A stretch of 64,000 nucleotides of DNA from JAICSD01 sp963836665 (GTDB taxonomy: Bacteria; Acidobacteriota; Vicinamibacteria; Vicinamibacterales; 2-12-FULL-66-21), in assembly GCA_963836665.1 (NCBI GenBank), contig CAWIKL010000001.1, forward strand, positions 1 to 64,000, read 5' to 3'. The translations under genes and the position numbers were made by a program. The notes below the pieces were generated by a model. That model had not been told where the DNA came from. It was given only the letters and a program-made list of their open reading frames with translations, and made no database searches. Below, in pieces: positions 34,418 through 43,728 of this stretch (position 1 is its first letter; every line of letters begins with the position of its first letter).

Positions 34418-37400
34418 ATGTCCGTGAAATCGGTGGTGATGGACGGCAACACGGCCGCCGCTCACATCGCCTACCGCGTCAACGAGGTCTGCGCCATCTT
34501 TCCGATCACTCCGTCCTCGACGATGGCGGAGCTCGCCGACGCCTGGGCGGCCCAGGGCATCAAGAACATCTGGGGACAGGTGCCGGTCATCCAGCAGATG
34601 CAGTCCGAGGGGGGGGCGGCCGGGGCCGTGCACGGCGCGCTGCAGAGCGGCGCCCTGACGACGACGTTCACGGCCTCGCAGGGCTTCCTGCTGATGCTGC
34701 CCAACATGTACAAGATTGCCGGTGAGCTGACCCCGTGCGTGTTTCACGTGGCGGCGCGCGCGATTGCCACGCAGGCGCTGTCGATCTTCGGCGATCACTC
34801 GGACGTGATGAGCGCGCGTATGGTCGGCTTCGCGATGCTGGCGGCGGCGTCGGTGCAGGAGGCGCACGACCTGGCGCTCGTGGCACAGGTGGCCACGCTC
34901 GAGAGCCGCGTGCCGATCATGTTTTTCTTCGACGGTTTTCGCACGTCGCACGAAGAGAACAAGATCAGCCTGATCCCGGACGAGCAGATCAGGGCGGCGA
35001 TCGACGACGACCTGGTGCGCGCGCACCGGGCGCGCGCGCTCACGCCGGAGCGGCCGGTCATCCGTGGCACGGCCCACAATCCGGATACCTTCTTCCAGGC
35101 GCGCGAGTCGGCAAACCTCTATTACGACGCCGTGCCGGGCATCGTCCAGCGCGCGATGGACCGGGTCGGGGCGCTCGTCGGCCGCACCTACCGGCTGTTC
35201 CGTTACAGCGGCCACCCCGAGGCGGACCGCGTCGTCGTCGTCATCGGCTCGGCGTTCGAAGTCCTCGACGAAACCGTCACGTGGCTGAACGCGCACGGTG
35301 AGAAAGTAGGCGTGCTGCACGTGACGCTCTACCGGCCCTGGGACCACGAAGGCTTTCGCACCGCACTGCCGTCGACGGTGACGCGCATCGCGGTGCTCGA
35401 CCGCACGAAGGAGCCCGGCGGGCCTGGTGAGCCGCTCTATCTCGACGTCGTGACGACCTACGCGGAGGCGCTTGCCGCGGGCCGCATCTCCTCGATGCCC
35501 GTGATCATCGGCGGCCGCTACGGCCTGTCGTCGAAAGACTTCGATCCGGCGATGGCCAAGACGGTCTTCGACGAGCTGAAGAAGCCGCAGCCCAAGCGCG
35601 GCTTCACGATCGGCATCACCGACGACGTCACGCACACCAGCCTGCCTGTTGACGCAAGCTTCGACATCGAGCCGCCAGACGTCGTTCGCGCCCTGTTCTA
35701 CGGTCTCGGCGCCGATGGGACGGTCGGCGCGAACAAGAACTCCACGAAGATCCTGGCCGAGGATCCCAACCGGCACGCCCAGGGCTACTTTGTCTACGAC
35801 TCCAAGAAGTCCGGCTCCTATACGATTTCGCACCTGCGCTTCGGTCCCCGCCCGGTGCGGGCGCCCTACCTGCTGAAGTCGGCCAACTTCGTCGGCGTGC
35901 ACAAGTTCGACTTCCTCTACAAGCTCGACACGCTGGCCGCGGCCGCGCCCGGCGCGACCGTGCTCGTCAACAGTCCGTACGGCGCCGACACGGTCTGGGA
36001 CGAACTCCCGCGCGAGGTGCAGCAGCAGATCATCGACCGGCGTCTCAAGCTCCACGTTATCGACGCGTCGAAGGTGGCCGCCGATCTGGGTCTCGGCTCG
36101 CGGGTGAACACCATCCTGCAGACCTGCTTCTTCGCCTTGTCTGGCGTGATGCCCAAGGAGCAGGCGGTCGAGTCCATCAAGAGAGCGACCGAAAAGACGT
36201 ATGCCAGGAAAGGGAAGGCGATCGTCCAGAAGAACTTCGCGGCGATCGACAGCGCGGTGGCGAACCTGCACGAGGTTCGCGTGCCGGCCAAAGCGGCCGG
36301 GCAGCGCATCCGCCTGACGCTCGTTCCTGACTCGGCGCCCGAGTTCGTGCGCAACGTGACCGCGCCGATCCTGGCGATGCGGGGTGACACGCTGCCGGTC
36401 AGCGCGCTGCCGGTGGACGGAACGTATCCGGTCGGCACGACGCGCTACGAAAAGCGCAACATCGCCGACGACGTGCCGATCTGGGAGTCCGACCTGTGCA
36501 TTCAGTGCGGGCAGTGCGCGATCGTCTGCCCGCACAGCGTCATCCGGGCCAAGTACTACGACGAAAGCCGGCTCGTCGGCGCGCCCGAGGCATTCAGGGC
36601 GGCGCCGATCAACGCGCGCGGCTACCCCGACTCACGCTTTACCCTGCAGGTCTACGTCGAAGACTGCACCGGCTGCGGCGTCTGCGTCGAGAACTGCCCC
36701 GCGCACAGCCCCGCGGATGCCGCGATCAAGGCGATCAACATGAAGGATCGCCTGCAACACGTCGTCGCCGAGCGCGAGAACGTTCGCTTCTTCGAGACGC
36801 TGCCGTGGGCCGATCGCACGCGTGTCAACTTCGCCAACGTACGTGGCGTACAGTTCCTCGAGCCGTTATTCGAGTTCTCTGGCGCCTGTGCCGGCTGCGG
36901 GGAAACGCCATATCTCAAGCTGATGTCCCAGCTCTTCGGCGAGCGACTGCAGATCGCCAACGCGACCGGCTGCTCGTCGATCTACGGCGCCAACCTGCCG
37001 ACGACGCCGTGGGCGGCCAACGGCGAAGGGCGCGGCCCGGCGTGGGCCAGTTCGCTCTTCGAGGACAACGCCGAGTTCGGCCTCGGGTATCGCCTGGCCA
37101 TCGACAGCCAGACCGAGCAGGCGCGCGCGCTGGCGCAGGGACTCGCGCCCCGCATTGGCGGCGATCTCGTGTCGGCGATCCTGCACGCGCCGCAGGTGAC
37201 GGAGTCGGATTTTCGCGTGCAGCGGCAGCGCGTGGCGGCGCTCAAGGCGGCGCTCGCCGGCGCCACCGATCCCGATTCCGCCAACCTGCTGGCCTTGGCC
37301 GACTTTCTCGTCCGCCGCTCGGTGTGGATTGTCGGCGGCGACGGCTGGGCCTACGACATTGACTATGGCGGCCTCGACCACGTCCTCGCGTCGGGCAAGA

Positions 37401-37990
37401 ACGTCAACATCCTCGTCCTCGACACCGAGGTGTATTCGAACACGGGCGGACAAGCGTCGAAGGCGACGCCGCTCGGCGCCACGGCGAAATTCGCGGCCGG
37501 CGGCAAGACCACGCCACGCAAGGATCTGGCGTTGATGGCCGTTGCCTATGGGCGCGTCTACGTGGCGCAGATTGCCATGGGGGCGAACAACGAGCAGGCG
37601 CTGGTGGCGATGCGCGAGGCCGAGGCCTACCCCGGCACGTCGCTGATCCTCGCCTACTCGCAGTGCATCGCGCACGGCATCGACATGCGTCACGGCATGA
37701 AGCAGGCCGCGCGCGCCGTGGCTTCGGGCTATTGGCCCCTGTTCCGCTTCGATCCGACGATGCGGGGACGAGGCATGAACCCGTTTCGCCTCGATTCGCC
37801 GCGGCCGCGGATCCCGCTCGAGGAATATCGCTACAACGAGGTGCGCTTCAAGTCGCTGGTGCAGACGCACCCGGACCTGGCCAAGCGCCTGCTCGACGAG
37901 GCACAGCGCGGAGTCGAGGAGCGCTACCGCGTGTATGAGGACCTGGCGGCGCGGGACGGTAGCCGGTTCGACCACGGTGTCATGTCATGA
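34418..37990 (+). CDS. nifJ: Pyruvate:ferredoxin (flavodoxin) oxidoreductase
   Basis: This is a 1190-residue single-chain 2-oxoacid:ferredoxin oxidoreductase of the NifJ type, matching the family length. Domains in order: the pyrimidine-binding domain I (VMDGNTAAAHIAYRVNEVCAIFPITPSS), domain II, the gamma domain around residue 450-620 (GLGADGTVGANKNSTKI), two [4Fe-4S] motifs (CIQCGQCAIVCPHSV at about 694 and CTGCGVCVENCPAHS at about 750), and the TPP domain with CAGCGETPYLK, GDGWAYDIDYGGLDHV and NTGGQASKATPLGA (about 830-1020). It oxidatively decarboxylates pyruvate to acetyl-CoA and reduces ferredoxin, or runs in reverse. Its stop overlaps the next gene by four bases. A low-potential ferredoxin system implies anaerobic or microaerobic metabolism at least at times. 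Confidence 0.96.
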   Translation: MSVKSVVMDGNTAAAHIAYRVNEVCAIFPITPSSTMAELADAWAAQGIKNIWGQVPVIQQMQSEGGAAGAVHGALQSGALTTTFTASQGFLLMLPNMYKIAGELTPCVFHVAARAIATQALSIFGDHSDVMSARMVGFAMLAAASVQEAHDLALVAQVATLESRVPIMFFFDGFRTSHEENKISLIPDEQIRAAIDDDLVRAHRARALTPERPVIRGTAHNPDTFFQARESANLYYDAVPGIVQRAMDRVGALVGRTYRLFRYSGHPEADRVVVVIGSAFEVLDETVTWLNAHGEKVGVLHVTLYRPWDHEGFRTALPSTVTRIAVLDRTKEPGGPGEPLYLDVVTTYAEALAAGRISSMPVIIGGRYGLSSKDFDPAMAKTVFDELKKPQPKRGFTIGITDDVTHTSLPVDASFDIEPPDVVRALFYGLGADGTVGANKNSTKILAEDPNRHAQGYFVYDSKKSGSYTISHLRFGPRPVRAPYLLKSANFVGVHKFDFLYKLDTLAAAAPGATVLVNSPYGADTVWDELPREVQQQIIDRRLKLHVIDASKVAADLGLGSRVNTILQTCFFALSGVMPKEQAVESIKRATEKTYARKGKAIVQKNFAAIDSAVANLHEVRVPAKAAGQRIRLTLVPDSAPEFVRNVTAPILAMRGDTLPVSALPVDGTYPVGTTRYEKRNIADDVPIWESDLCIQCGQCAIVCPHSVIRAKYYDESRLVGAPEAFRAAPINARGYPDSRFTLQVYVEDCTGCGVCVENCPAHSPADAAIKAINMKDRLQHVVAERENVRFFETLPWADRTRVNFANVRGVQFLEPLFEFSGACAGCGETPYLKLMSQLFGERLQIANATGCSSIYGANLPTTPWAANGEGRGPAWASSLFEDNAEFGLGYRLAIDSQTEQARALAQGLAPRIGGDLVSAILHAPQVTESDFRVQRQRVAALKAALAGATDPDSANLLALADFLVRRSVWIVGGDGWAYDIDYGGLDHVLASGKNVNILVLDTEVYSNTGGQASKATPLGATAKFAAGGKTTPRKDLALMAVAYGRVYVAQIAMGANNEQALVAMREAEAYPGTSLILAYSQCIAHGIDMRHGMKQAARAVASGYWPLFRFDPTMRGRGMNPFRLDSPRPRIPLEEYRYNEVRFKSLVQTHPDLAKRLLDEAQRGVEERYRVYEDLAARDGSRFDHGVMS

Positions 37991-38991
37991 CTCTCGCTTC
38001 CCGCTATCTCGGCCTGCAGCTCGCCCATCCGATCGTGGCAGCTGCGTCTCCACTGACCGCGACGCTCGACGGTATGCGACGGCTCGAGGACGCCGGCGCG
38101 GCCGCGGTCGTGATGTCGTCCCTGTACGAGGAGCAGGTGCGCGCCGAGGACACGGCATATGCCTTGTACACGCAGCAAGGGTCCGAGAGCCAGCCTGAAG
38201 CGAGTACCTACTTCCCCGAGCTCGCCGATTACGACGCCGGCGTGTCCGGGCATCTCGAAACGCTGCGGCGTGCGTCGGAGTCGCTCGGGATTCCGGTGAT
38301 CGCCAGCCTGAACGGCACGACCTCTGACGGGTGGATCGAGCACGCACGCCGTCTCGAGCAAGCGGGCGCCGCGGCGATCGAGCTGAACCTCTACGCCATG
38401 CCGTTCGATCTCGCAGTCAGCGGCGCCGAGATCGAGCGCCGATATGTCGAGATCGTCCACCACGTTCGGGCCAACGTCCGCATTCCCATCTCGGTCAAGC
38501 TCGCCCCGCATTTCACCTCGGTGCCGCACGTCGCGTCGGAACTGGTCCGTGCCGGCGCCGACGGCCTGGTCCTCTTCAACCGTTTCTATGCGCCCGACAT
38601 CGACCTCGCGACGCTGCGGGTGACGCGATCGCTGCCGTTGTCGACGGCCGCGGAGCTGCCGCTGTCGCTGGTCTGGATTGCCGTCCTGTCGCGCCGCCTG
38701 GCGTGTTCGCTCGCGGCCAGTCGCGGGGTCGAGACGCATGTCGAGGTCGTCAAATACCTCCTCGCCGGCGCCGACGTCGTCACCACCGCCTCCACCCTGT
38801 TGCGGCATGGGCCGGCCCACGTGGCGACCTTACGCGACGGACTCGCGCGCTGGCTCGGCGCGAACGGTTTTGACTCGGTCGACGCGATCCGCGGCCTGAA
38901 GGACGCGACACACGTCGAACACGTCGACGCCCTGTTCCGCGCGCAGTACGTCGCGAGCCTCACCGAATACATTCCCGGCAAGCTCGTTTAG
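37987..38991 (+). CDS. Dihydroorotate dehydrogenase-like flavoprotein
   Basis: This 334-residue FMN-binding TIM barrel resembles class 1 dihydroorotate dehydrogenases: LASRYLGLQLAHPIVAAASPLT, NGTTSDGWIEHARRLEQAGA, AIELNLYAMPFDLAVSG, VKLAPHFT and LVLFNRFYAPDIDL. The catalytic Cys/Ser loop of true PyrD enzymes is not evident, and it carries no neighbouring pyrimidine genes. Its start overlaps nifJ (ATGA), so it is coupled to the redox operon. I recall DHOD-like genes beside nifJ in other phyla, which suggests a role in electron disposal from reduced ferredoxin or NADPH. Substrate unknown. Confidence 0.88.
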   Translation: MTLASRYLGLQLAHPIVAAASPLTATLDGMRRLEDAGAAAVVMSSLYEEQVRAEDTAYALYTQQGSESQPEASTYFPELADYDAGVSGHLETLRRASESLGIPVIASLNGTTSDGWIEHARRLEQAGAAAIELNLYAMPFDLAVSGAEIERRYVEIVHHVRANVRIPISVKLAPHFTSVPHVASELVRAGADGLVLFNRFYAPDIDLATLRVTRSLPLSTAAELPLSLVWIAVLSRRLACSLAASRGVETHVEVVKYLLAGADVVTTASTLLRHGPAHVATLRDGLARWLGANGFDSVDAIRGLKDATHVEHVDALFRAQYVASLTEYIPGKLV

Positions 38992-39007
38992 CTCGCCGCG
39001 AGGGTCC

Positions 39008-40792
39008 ATGCGTGTGCTGACGTCACTGATTGTCGCGCTGCTGGCGTTCGAAGTGCCGGCCTTGGCGCAGACGATCGCTTACGTTCCGGCCAATGGCGCT
39101 GCTGGCGTCAATCCCGACACACATCTCAGGATCACCTGTCCGGAGGCGGCCGTCCTTGGCGGCACCGGCACTGTCCGGATCTATGACGCGGCGAGCGACA
39201 AGGTTGTCGATACCCTCGATCTCGCGATTCCGTCCGGGCCCACCGCCGGCCCGGGCGCCCTCGCGGGACGTGTCCCGTATACGCCAGTGGCCTACGAGTA
39301 CAGGACGGGCCCTCGCGCCACCAACGCTGACACCGTCCCTGGCACACCGTCGGGCGTTGCGGCACCGACCCCGCCGACGTCACAGTTGACAATCATTGGC
39401 GGCTTCACCGACGCCTTTCACTTCTATCCGGTCATCGTCCACGACAACGTCGTGACCATCTATCCGCACAACGATCTGCTGGCCTACGGGCGAACCTACT
39501 ACGTGCAGGTCGATCCGGGTGTGCTCACGTGCGGCCGCTTCAGCGGGCTGACCGGCAAGCAGGCCTGGCGGTTCTCGACCAAGCGCCGTTCGCCGCCGGC
39601 CGGGTCGATCCGCCTCGTGGTTGCCGCCGACGGTTCCGGCGATTTCAACACGGTCCAGGGAGCGCTCGATTTCGTGCCAGACAGGGGCACCGCCCGGGCG
39701 ACGATCCTCGTCCGCGACGGCGACTACGAGGAAATCGTCTATGCGCGCAATAAGAGCAACGTCACGATCGTCGGCCAGGATCGCGACAAGGTGCAGATCC
39801 ATTACGCCAACAGCGAAATCTTCAATCCGCACCCCTCCAACGTCGCCACCAACGAGTGGCCGGGCACGTTTCCCTCGCGGCGTGCAGCGTTCATGCTCGA
39901 TCAAGCAGACGACGTGCATCTGGTCAATCTCACGATCCGGAACACCGCGCGCGGTCAGGCCGAAGGGGTGCTCATCACCGGCCAGCGTAACGTCGTGAGC
40001 CATGTCTCCGTTTACGGTTCGGGCGACGCGCTGCAGGTGAACGGATCGGTCTATGTCGCAGACAGTCTTGTCGTGGGCGATGGCGACACGATTCTCGGCC
40101 GTGGTCCGGCGTTCTTTCGCGACTGCGAGCTGCGCTCGCGCGGACCCTTCACCTGGACGCGCAACACATCGGCGAACCACGGCACCGTCCTGGTCACCTG
40201 CCGCCTGACGGCCACCGGCGCAGAGCCCGCCGTCATCGCCCGCGCGCCGATTAATGGCGGCCGTACCTATCCCAACGCAGAGGTCGTGCTCCTGTCGTGC
40301 ACACTGGATGGCATCAGCCCGGTGGGATGGGGGGAAATCGGCGGCGACCCCTCACAGGTGCGCTACTGGGAATACGACAGCAGGAATGCCCGCGACGGCT
40401 CGCCCGCGGACGTCAGCGCCCGCGACCCGGCGTCGAAACAGTTGAACAAGGACCGCGATGCGCAGACGATCGCTGACTACCGCAACCCGGCATGGGTCCT
40501 CGGCGGCTGGAGCCCGGTCATGACGCCGATCATCTTGAGCGGGCCGGCATCGATGACGGTCGCGCCGGGACAATCGCTGACGCTGAAGGTGACCGCCGCG
40601 GCGATTCCGGATGCCGCGTATCAGTGGTTCAAGAACGGCGCGCCGGTCGCCGGCGCCACCGGCAGGACGCTGACCTTCGCCGCGCTGCGCCCCGCCGACG
40701 CGGGCAGGTATGCGGTGACCGTGACGAACACGTCGGGTGCGACGCGGAGTCAGGCGGCGACACTCACGGTGAAGGGAGTGCCGCAAGGATGA
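39008..40792 (+). CDS. Exported pectinesterase-family protein with Ig-like domain
   Basis: The 594-residue protein has a signal peptide (SLIVALLAFEVPALAQ). An N-terminal Ig-like/Big-type domain covers about residues 20-190. The right-handed beta-helix at about 195-480 is pectinesterase-like: FNTVQGALDFVP, VTIVGQDRD, FMLDQADDVHLVNLTIRNT, GSGDALQVNGSVYVADSLVVGDGDTILGRGPAFFRDC. This matches the family's QDTL and VDFIFG Asp motifs, but several classic residues are altered. A final Ig-like domain (about 500-590, YQWFKNGAPVAGATGRTLTF) follows. It probably demethylates pectin or a related polysaccharide outside the cell. The stop overlaps an alternative start of the next gene. Confidence 0.85.
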   Translation: MRVLTSLIVALLAFEVPALAQTIAYVPANGAAGVNPDTHLRITCPEAAVLGGTGTVRIYDAASDKVVDTLDLAIPSGPTAGPGALAGRVPYTPVAYEYRTGPRATNADTVPGTPSGVAAPTPPTSQLTIIGGFTDAFHFYPVIVHDNVVTIYPHNDLLAYGRTYYVQVDPGVLTCGRFSGLTGKQAWRFSTKRRSPPAGSIRLVVAADGSGDFNTVQGALDFVPDRGTARATILVRDGDYEEIVYARNKSNVTIVGQDRDKVQIHYANSEIFNPHPSNVATNEWPGTFPSRRAAFMLDQADDVHLVNLTIRNTARGQAEGVLITGQRNVVSHVSVYGSGDALQVNGSVYVADSLVVGDGDTILGRGPAFFRDCELRSRGPFTWTRNTSANHGTVLVTCRLTATGAEPAVIARAPINGGRTYPNAEVVLLSCTLDGISPVGWGEIGGDPSQVRYWEYDSRNARDGSPADVSARDPASKQLNKDRDAQTIADYRNPAWVLGGWSPVMTPIILSGPASMTVAPGQSLTLKVTAAAIPDAAYQWFKNGAPVAGATGRTLTFAALRPADAGRYAVTVTNTSGATRSQAATLTVKGVPQG

Positions 40793-40839
40793 GACCGCAC
40801 ACACGGACGCACAGAAGTAAGATCGTGCGCGGAGGATCC

Positions 40840-41391
40840 ATGCCGCGACGTTTCAGCGCACCGATGACGCTTACACTGGCGTGCCTTGTTGGCGCGTCAC
40901 TTGCCGCCCAGAAGATGACCCCGATCGGTTCCGGTAACGGGGGCAGTCCGCATGTGCAGGCGGAATGGACGGTCGATACCGCGGTGATCACAATCGAGTA
41001 TGGCCGCCCGTCGCTCAAGGGAAGACCGGAATCCCAGTTGATGCCTCCCGCGCAGCCGTGGCGGACCGGTGCGGATCAGGCGACGACCATCACCAGCAGC
41101 AAGGCTCTGACGTTCGGCACGCTGAAGCTCGCCGCCGGCACGACCTACACGATCAACACGGTGCCCGGTGACAAGGCGTGGGAGCTGGCGCTCGGCAAGC
41201 TCGACAAACCCGGCCAATGGGGCATTCCGTATCAGGCGGCTCTCGAGGTCGGGCGCGTGCCGATGAGCGTCGCGAAGCTGGCCAAGCCGATCGAACAGCT
41301 CACGATTTCGATCGATGACACGCAGGCTGGCGGGACGCTGCGCGTCGAGTGGGGTACCGTGTCTGCGGCGGCTCCCTTCAAGGTCGGCTAG
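40840..41391 (+). CDS. DUF2911 exported protein
   Basis: The ATG at 40840 follows a GGAGGA site and yields 183 residues with a signal peptide (APMTLTLACLVGASLAAQ). The mature domain has the DUF2911 landmarks IEYGRPSLKGR, QPWRTGADQATTITSSKALTFG, AGTTYTINTVPGDKAWELALGK and WGTVSAAAPF. The family's function is unknown. It is usually a small periplasmic beta-rich protein. The 17-residue longer form from ATG 40789 is possible but has no ribosome-binding site. Confidence 0.88.
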   Translation: MPRRFSAPMTLTLACLVGASLAAQKMTPIGSGNGGSPHVQAEWTVDTAVITIEYGRPSLKGRPESQLMPPAQPWRTGADQATTITSSKALTFGTLKLAAGTTYTINTVPGDKAWELALGKLDKPGQWGIPYQAALEVGRVPMSVAKLAKPIEQLTISIDDTQAGGTLRVEWGTVSAAAPFKVG

Positions 41392-41400
41392 GGCTGGGCC

Positions 41401-42807
41401 TCATTCCAGCGTGAAAGTGACATACATCAAGCGGCCGTCTCGCTGGATCTGCAGCGTGACTGGCGAGCCGGATTTGAGCGCCTGCAGGCGATCGCGCAAT
41501 CCCTTGATCGATGGCGTCGCCTGGTTGTTGATGCTGCGGACGATGTCGCGCGGCTGCAGCGGCACTTCGGTCGCCGCGCCTCCCGCGCGGGCGACGACGA
41601 GGATGCCCCAGAGATCGCGCAGCCCCTTGGCGTTGGCCGCCACCTTCGCGTCGAGCTCGACGCCAAGGATGCCGAGCTCCGGGATCAGGTTCTTCTGCGG
41701 ATCCGCGCGCGCTGAGACCGAGTCGAGGTCGCTCTTCTCTTCGACCGCGGTCACGCGGAAGGTCATCTCCGAGGTGCCGCGCAGGACGACAATCTTGACC
41801 GGGTCCGGCGTGTCGCGGAGGCGGAACTTGTAGGTCACCGTCGGCACGTTGTCGGCCACTTCGTCGTCGATCGAGACCAGCACGTCGCCGATCTTGAGCC
41901 CACCGGCTTCCGCCGGGCCACCAGGCCAGACGTCGGAGACGATGACGCCGTAGTCGCGCGCCAGTCCGAGCGACGTGGCCATGGCGTGATTGATCGTCTG
42001 CAGGCTCACGCCCACTTCCTGCCGTCGCAGCACCCCGTATTGCAAGAGCTGATGGAACACGGTGCGGACCGTGGCGCAGGGGATCGCGAAGCCGAGGCCG
42101 TCGCTGCCGCCCGAGTTCGACAGGATGAACGTGTTCACGCCGACGACCTCGCCGCGGGTATTGACCAGGGGTCCACCGGAATTGCCGGGATTGATCGGTG
42201 CATCGGTCTGGATGTAGATGAGCGGCGAGTCAGGATCGACCTGCCGCGCGACCGCCGAGATCATCCCGTGCGTCAGCGTGTTGCGCAGCCCCCCCGGGCT
42301 GCCGAACGCGAACACTGTTTCTCCCTGGCGGACCTGGGTGTAGGCGGCCAGCGGCAGCGGCGGCAGGGTCATACCCTCGACCCGTAGCACCGCGAGGTCG
42401 ATTTCGCTGGCGATGCCGACCAGGTGCGCCGGCACGACCTTCATACGGGGCGTCAGCGCGGTAGCGAGCGATCCGTCGGCGTCGGCAGGCGGCAACACTA
42501 CTGAAATGTGCTGCGCGCCATTGACCACGTGCGCGTTGGTGATGATATAGCCGCCGGCATCGATGACGAACCCCGAGCCGACCGATCGCTGCCGCGTGAT
42601 CACGGCGCTGACGTCGTCACGTGGATTTTCGTCGCGCGAGCCGTAGCCCGTGACCTGGATCTGCACGACGCTCGGCCATACCTTGCGGGTCAGGGCGTCG
42701 ATCGACTGGTTCATCCGCTCCAGCGTGTCGGGCGGGGGAGCGGCGGCGGGCGCGGCCGTGCGCGGGACGGCCTGGAGCAAGACGGCGACAGCGAGCCAGA
42801 GGGGCAT
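41401..42807 (-). CDS. HtrA/DegP-like serine protease with two PDZ domains
   Basis: Start at ATG 42805-42807 gives 468 residues and a signal peptide (PLWLAVAVLLQAVPRTA). The trypsin-like domain has His in TNAHVVNG, Asp in SEIDLAVL and Ser in APINPGNSGGPLVN, the full S1C triad. The first PDZ domain (about residues 265-350) has GVIVSDVWPGGPAEAGGLKIGDVLVSID. The second (about 380-468) has GILGVELDAKV and LQPRDIVRSINNQ. It should degrade or refold damaged periplasmic proteins. It is convergent with the DUF2911 gene and divergent from the kinase-like gene at 42909. Confidence 0.94.
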   Translation of the reverse strand: MPLWLAVAVLLQAVPRTAAPAAAPPPDTLERMNQSIDALTRKVWPSVVQIQVTGYGSRDENPRDDVSAVITRQRSVGSGFVIDAGGYIITNAHVVNGAQHISVVLPPADADGSLATALTPRMKVVPAHLVGIASEIDLAVLRVEGMTLPPLPLAAYTQVRQGETVFAFGSPGGLRNTLTHGMISAVARQVDPDSPLIYIQTDAPINPGNSGGPLVNTRGEVVGVNTFILSNSGGSDGLGFAIPCATVRTVFHQLLQYGVLRRQEVGVSLQTINHAMATSLGLARDYGVIVSDVWPGGPAEAGGLKIGDVLVSIDDEVADNVPTVTYKFRLRDTPDPVKIVVLRGTSEMTFRVTAVEEKSDLDSVSARADPQKNLIPELGILGVELDAKVAANAKGLRDLWGILVVARAGGAATEVPLQPRDIVRSINNQATPSIKGLRDRLQALKSGSPVTLQIQRDGRLMYVTFTLE

Positions 42808-42908
42808 GTCCGCCGAGCGTGCGCGACCGCAGTGGCGTCCAGCTATGCACTTTCGGCATTGCCAAATCTGCATAGCGCCGCCTCGTCCGCAAATCTATAA
42901 CGCCTGTA

Positions 42909-43703
42909 ATGCGCACGATCGAGGCCAGCAAGGCCTTCCTGGCGATAGCCGCGCTCGGGACTGTGGTTATCCACGCGCAACCTCCGACGGCCCAGGTGAC
43001 GTCGATGCGCACGTGGGTCGGTCGCGAGGCGGCGATCGAAGCACAGTTGAAGAGCGCGCACGTGACAAGGTTGGAAGACATCGGCACCGGGGTGACCCGG
43101 CCGCGACGCATGTTTCTCGATCCCTCCGACCCGGTCGCGAGCGCGACCTGGAAGCTCCTGCCACCTGGCCGGCCGCATGGCTACTGGGAGAGTTACAAGT
43201 CCGAGATCGCGGCCTACGAGCTCGACAAGCTCCTCGGCATGCACATGGTGCCGCCCGCCGTCGAGCGCGAAGTCGACGGCGATACCGGCGCGGCGATCAT
43301 GTGGATCGACGGCGCAGAAAGCGTCAAGCAGGCAGGCGGACGCGTGCCCACCGGCGAGGTCTGGGGCCACGCGATTCGCCGCATGCAGCTGTTCGACAAC
43401 CTGGTCGGAAACCCCGATCGCAACGCCGGCAACATCCTGCTCGGCGCGCCGGGCGAGCTGATTCTGATCGATCACTCGCGCGCATTCGTAATGGACCAGA
43501 AGCTGCCGTTCGCGTTCGAGCGCGTCGACCAGACGCTCTGGGAGCGCGTCTTGGCGCTGAAGAAATCGGACCTCGCCACCCACCTCGAGCCGTGGATCGG
43601 CGGCAATGCGGTGGAGGCGATCCTCCAGCGTCGGACACGACTCACCAAGGAGGTCGACAAGTTGGTGGAGAAGAAGGGCAAATCGCTGGTGATCATCCTC
43701 TAG
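42909..43703 (+). CDS. Exported PI3K/Fam20-like kinase-fold protein
   Basis: This 264-residue protein has a signal-like N-terminus (EASKAFLAIAALGTVVIHAQ). The C-terminal half carries a possible kinase core: WKLLPPGRPHGYWESYKSEIAAYELDKLLG near the lysine/C-helix region, LFDNLVGNPDRNAGNILLG as a catalytic loop (NPDRNxGN) and LILIDHSRAF as the metal-binding Asp. This pattern occurs in phosphatidylinositol-kinase-like, HipA-like and Fam20C secreted kinases. Extracytoplasmic kinases of this type are rare in bacteria. Substrate unknown. A lipoprotein or toxin role cannot be excluded. Confidence 0.7.
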   Translation: MRTIEASKAFLAIAALGTVVIHAQPPTAQVTSMRTWVGREAAIEAQLKSAHVTRLEDIGTGVTRPRRMFLDPSDPVASATWKLLPPGRPHGYWESYKSEIAAYELDKLLGMHMVPPAVEREVDGDTGAAIMWIDGAESVKQAGGRVPTGEVWGHAIRRMQLFDNLVGNPDRNAGNILLGAPGELILIDHSRAFVMDQKLPFAFERVDQTLWERVLALKKSDLATHLEPWIGGNAVEAILQRRTRLTKEVDKLVEKKGKSLVIIL

Positions 43704-43728
43704 GGCTTGCGACGCGGACGTCCCGGCT

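Noticed and set aside
34403..36535. 710-codon minus-strand frame opposite nifJ
   Set aside because: Antisense shadow of NifJ; rich in Arg, Asp, His and Val without hydrophobic core patterns, as expected from the reverse complement of GC-rich codons.
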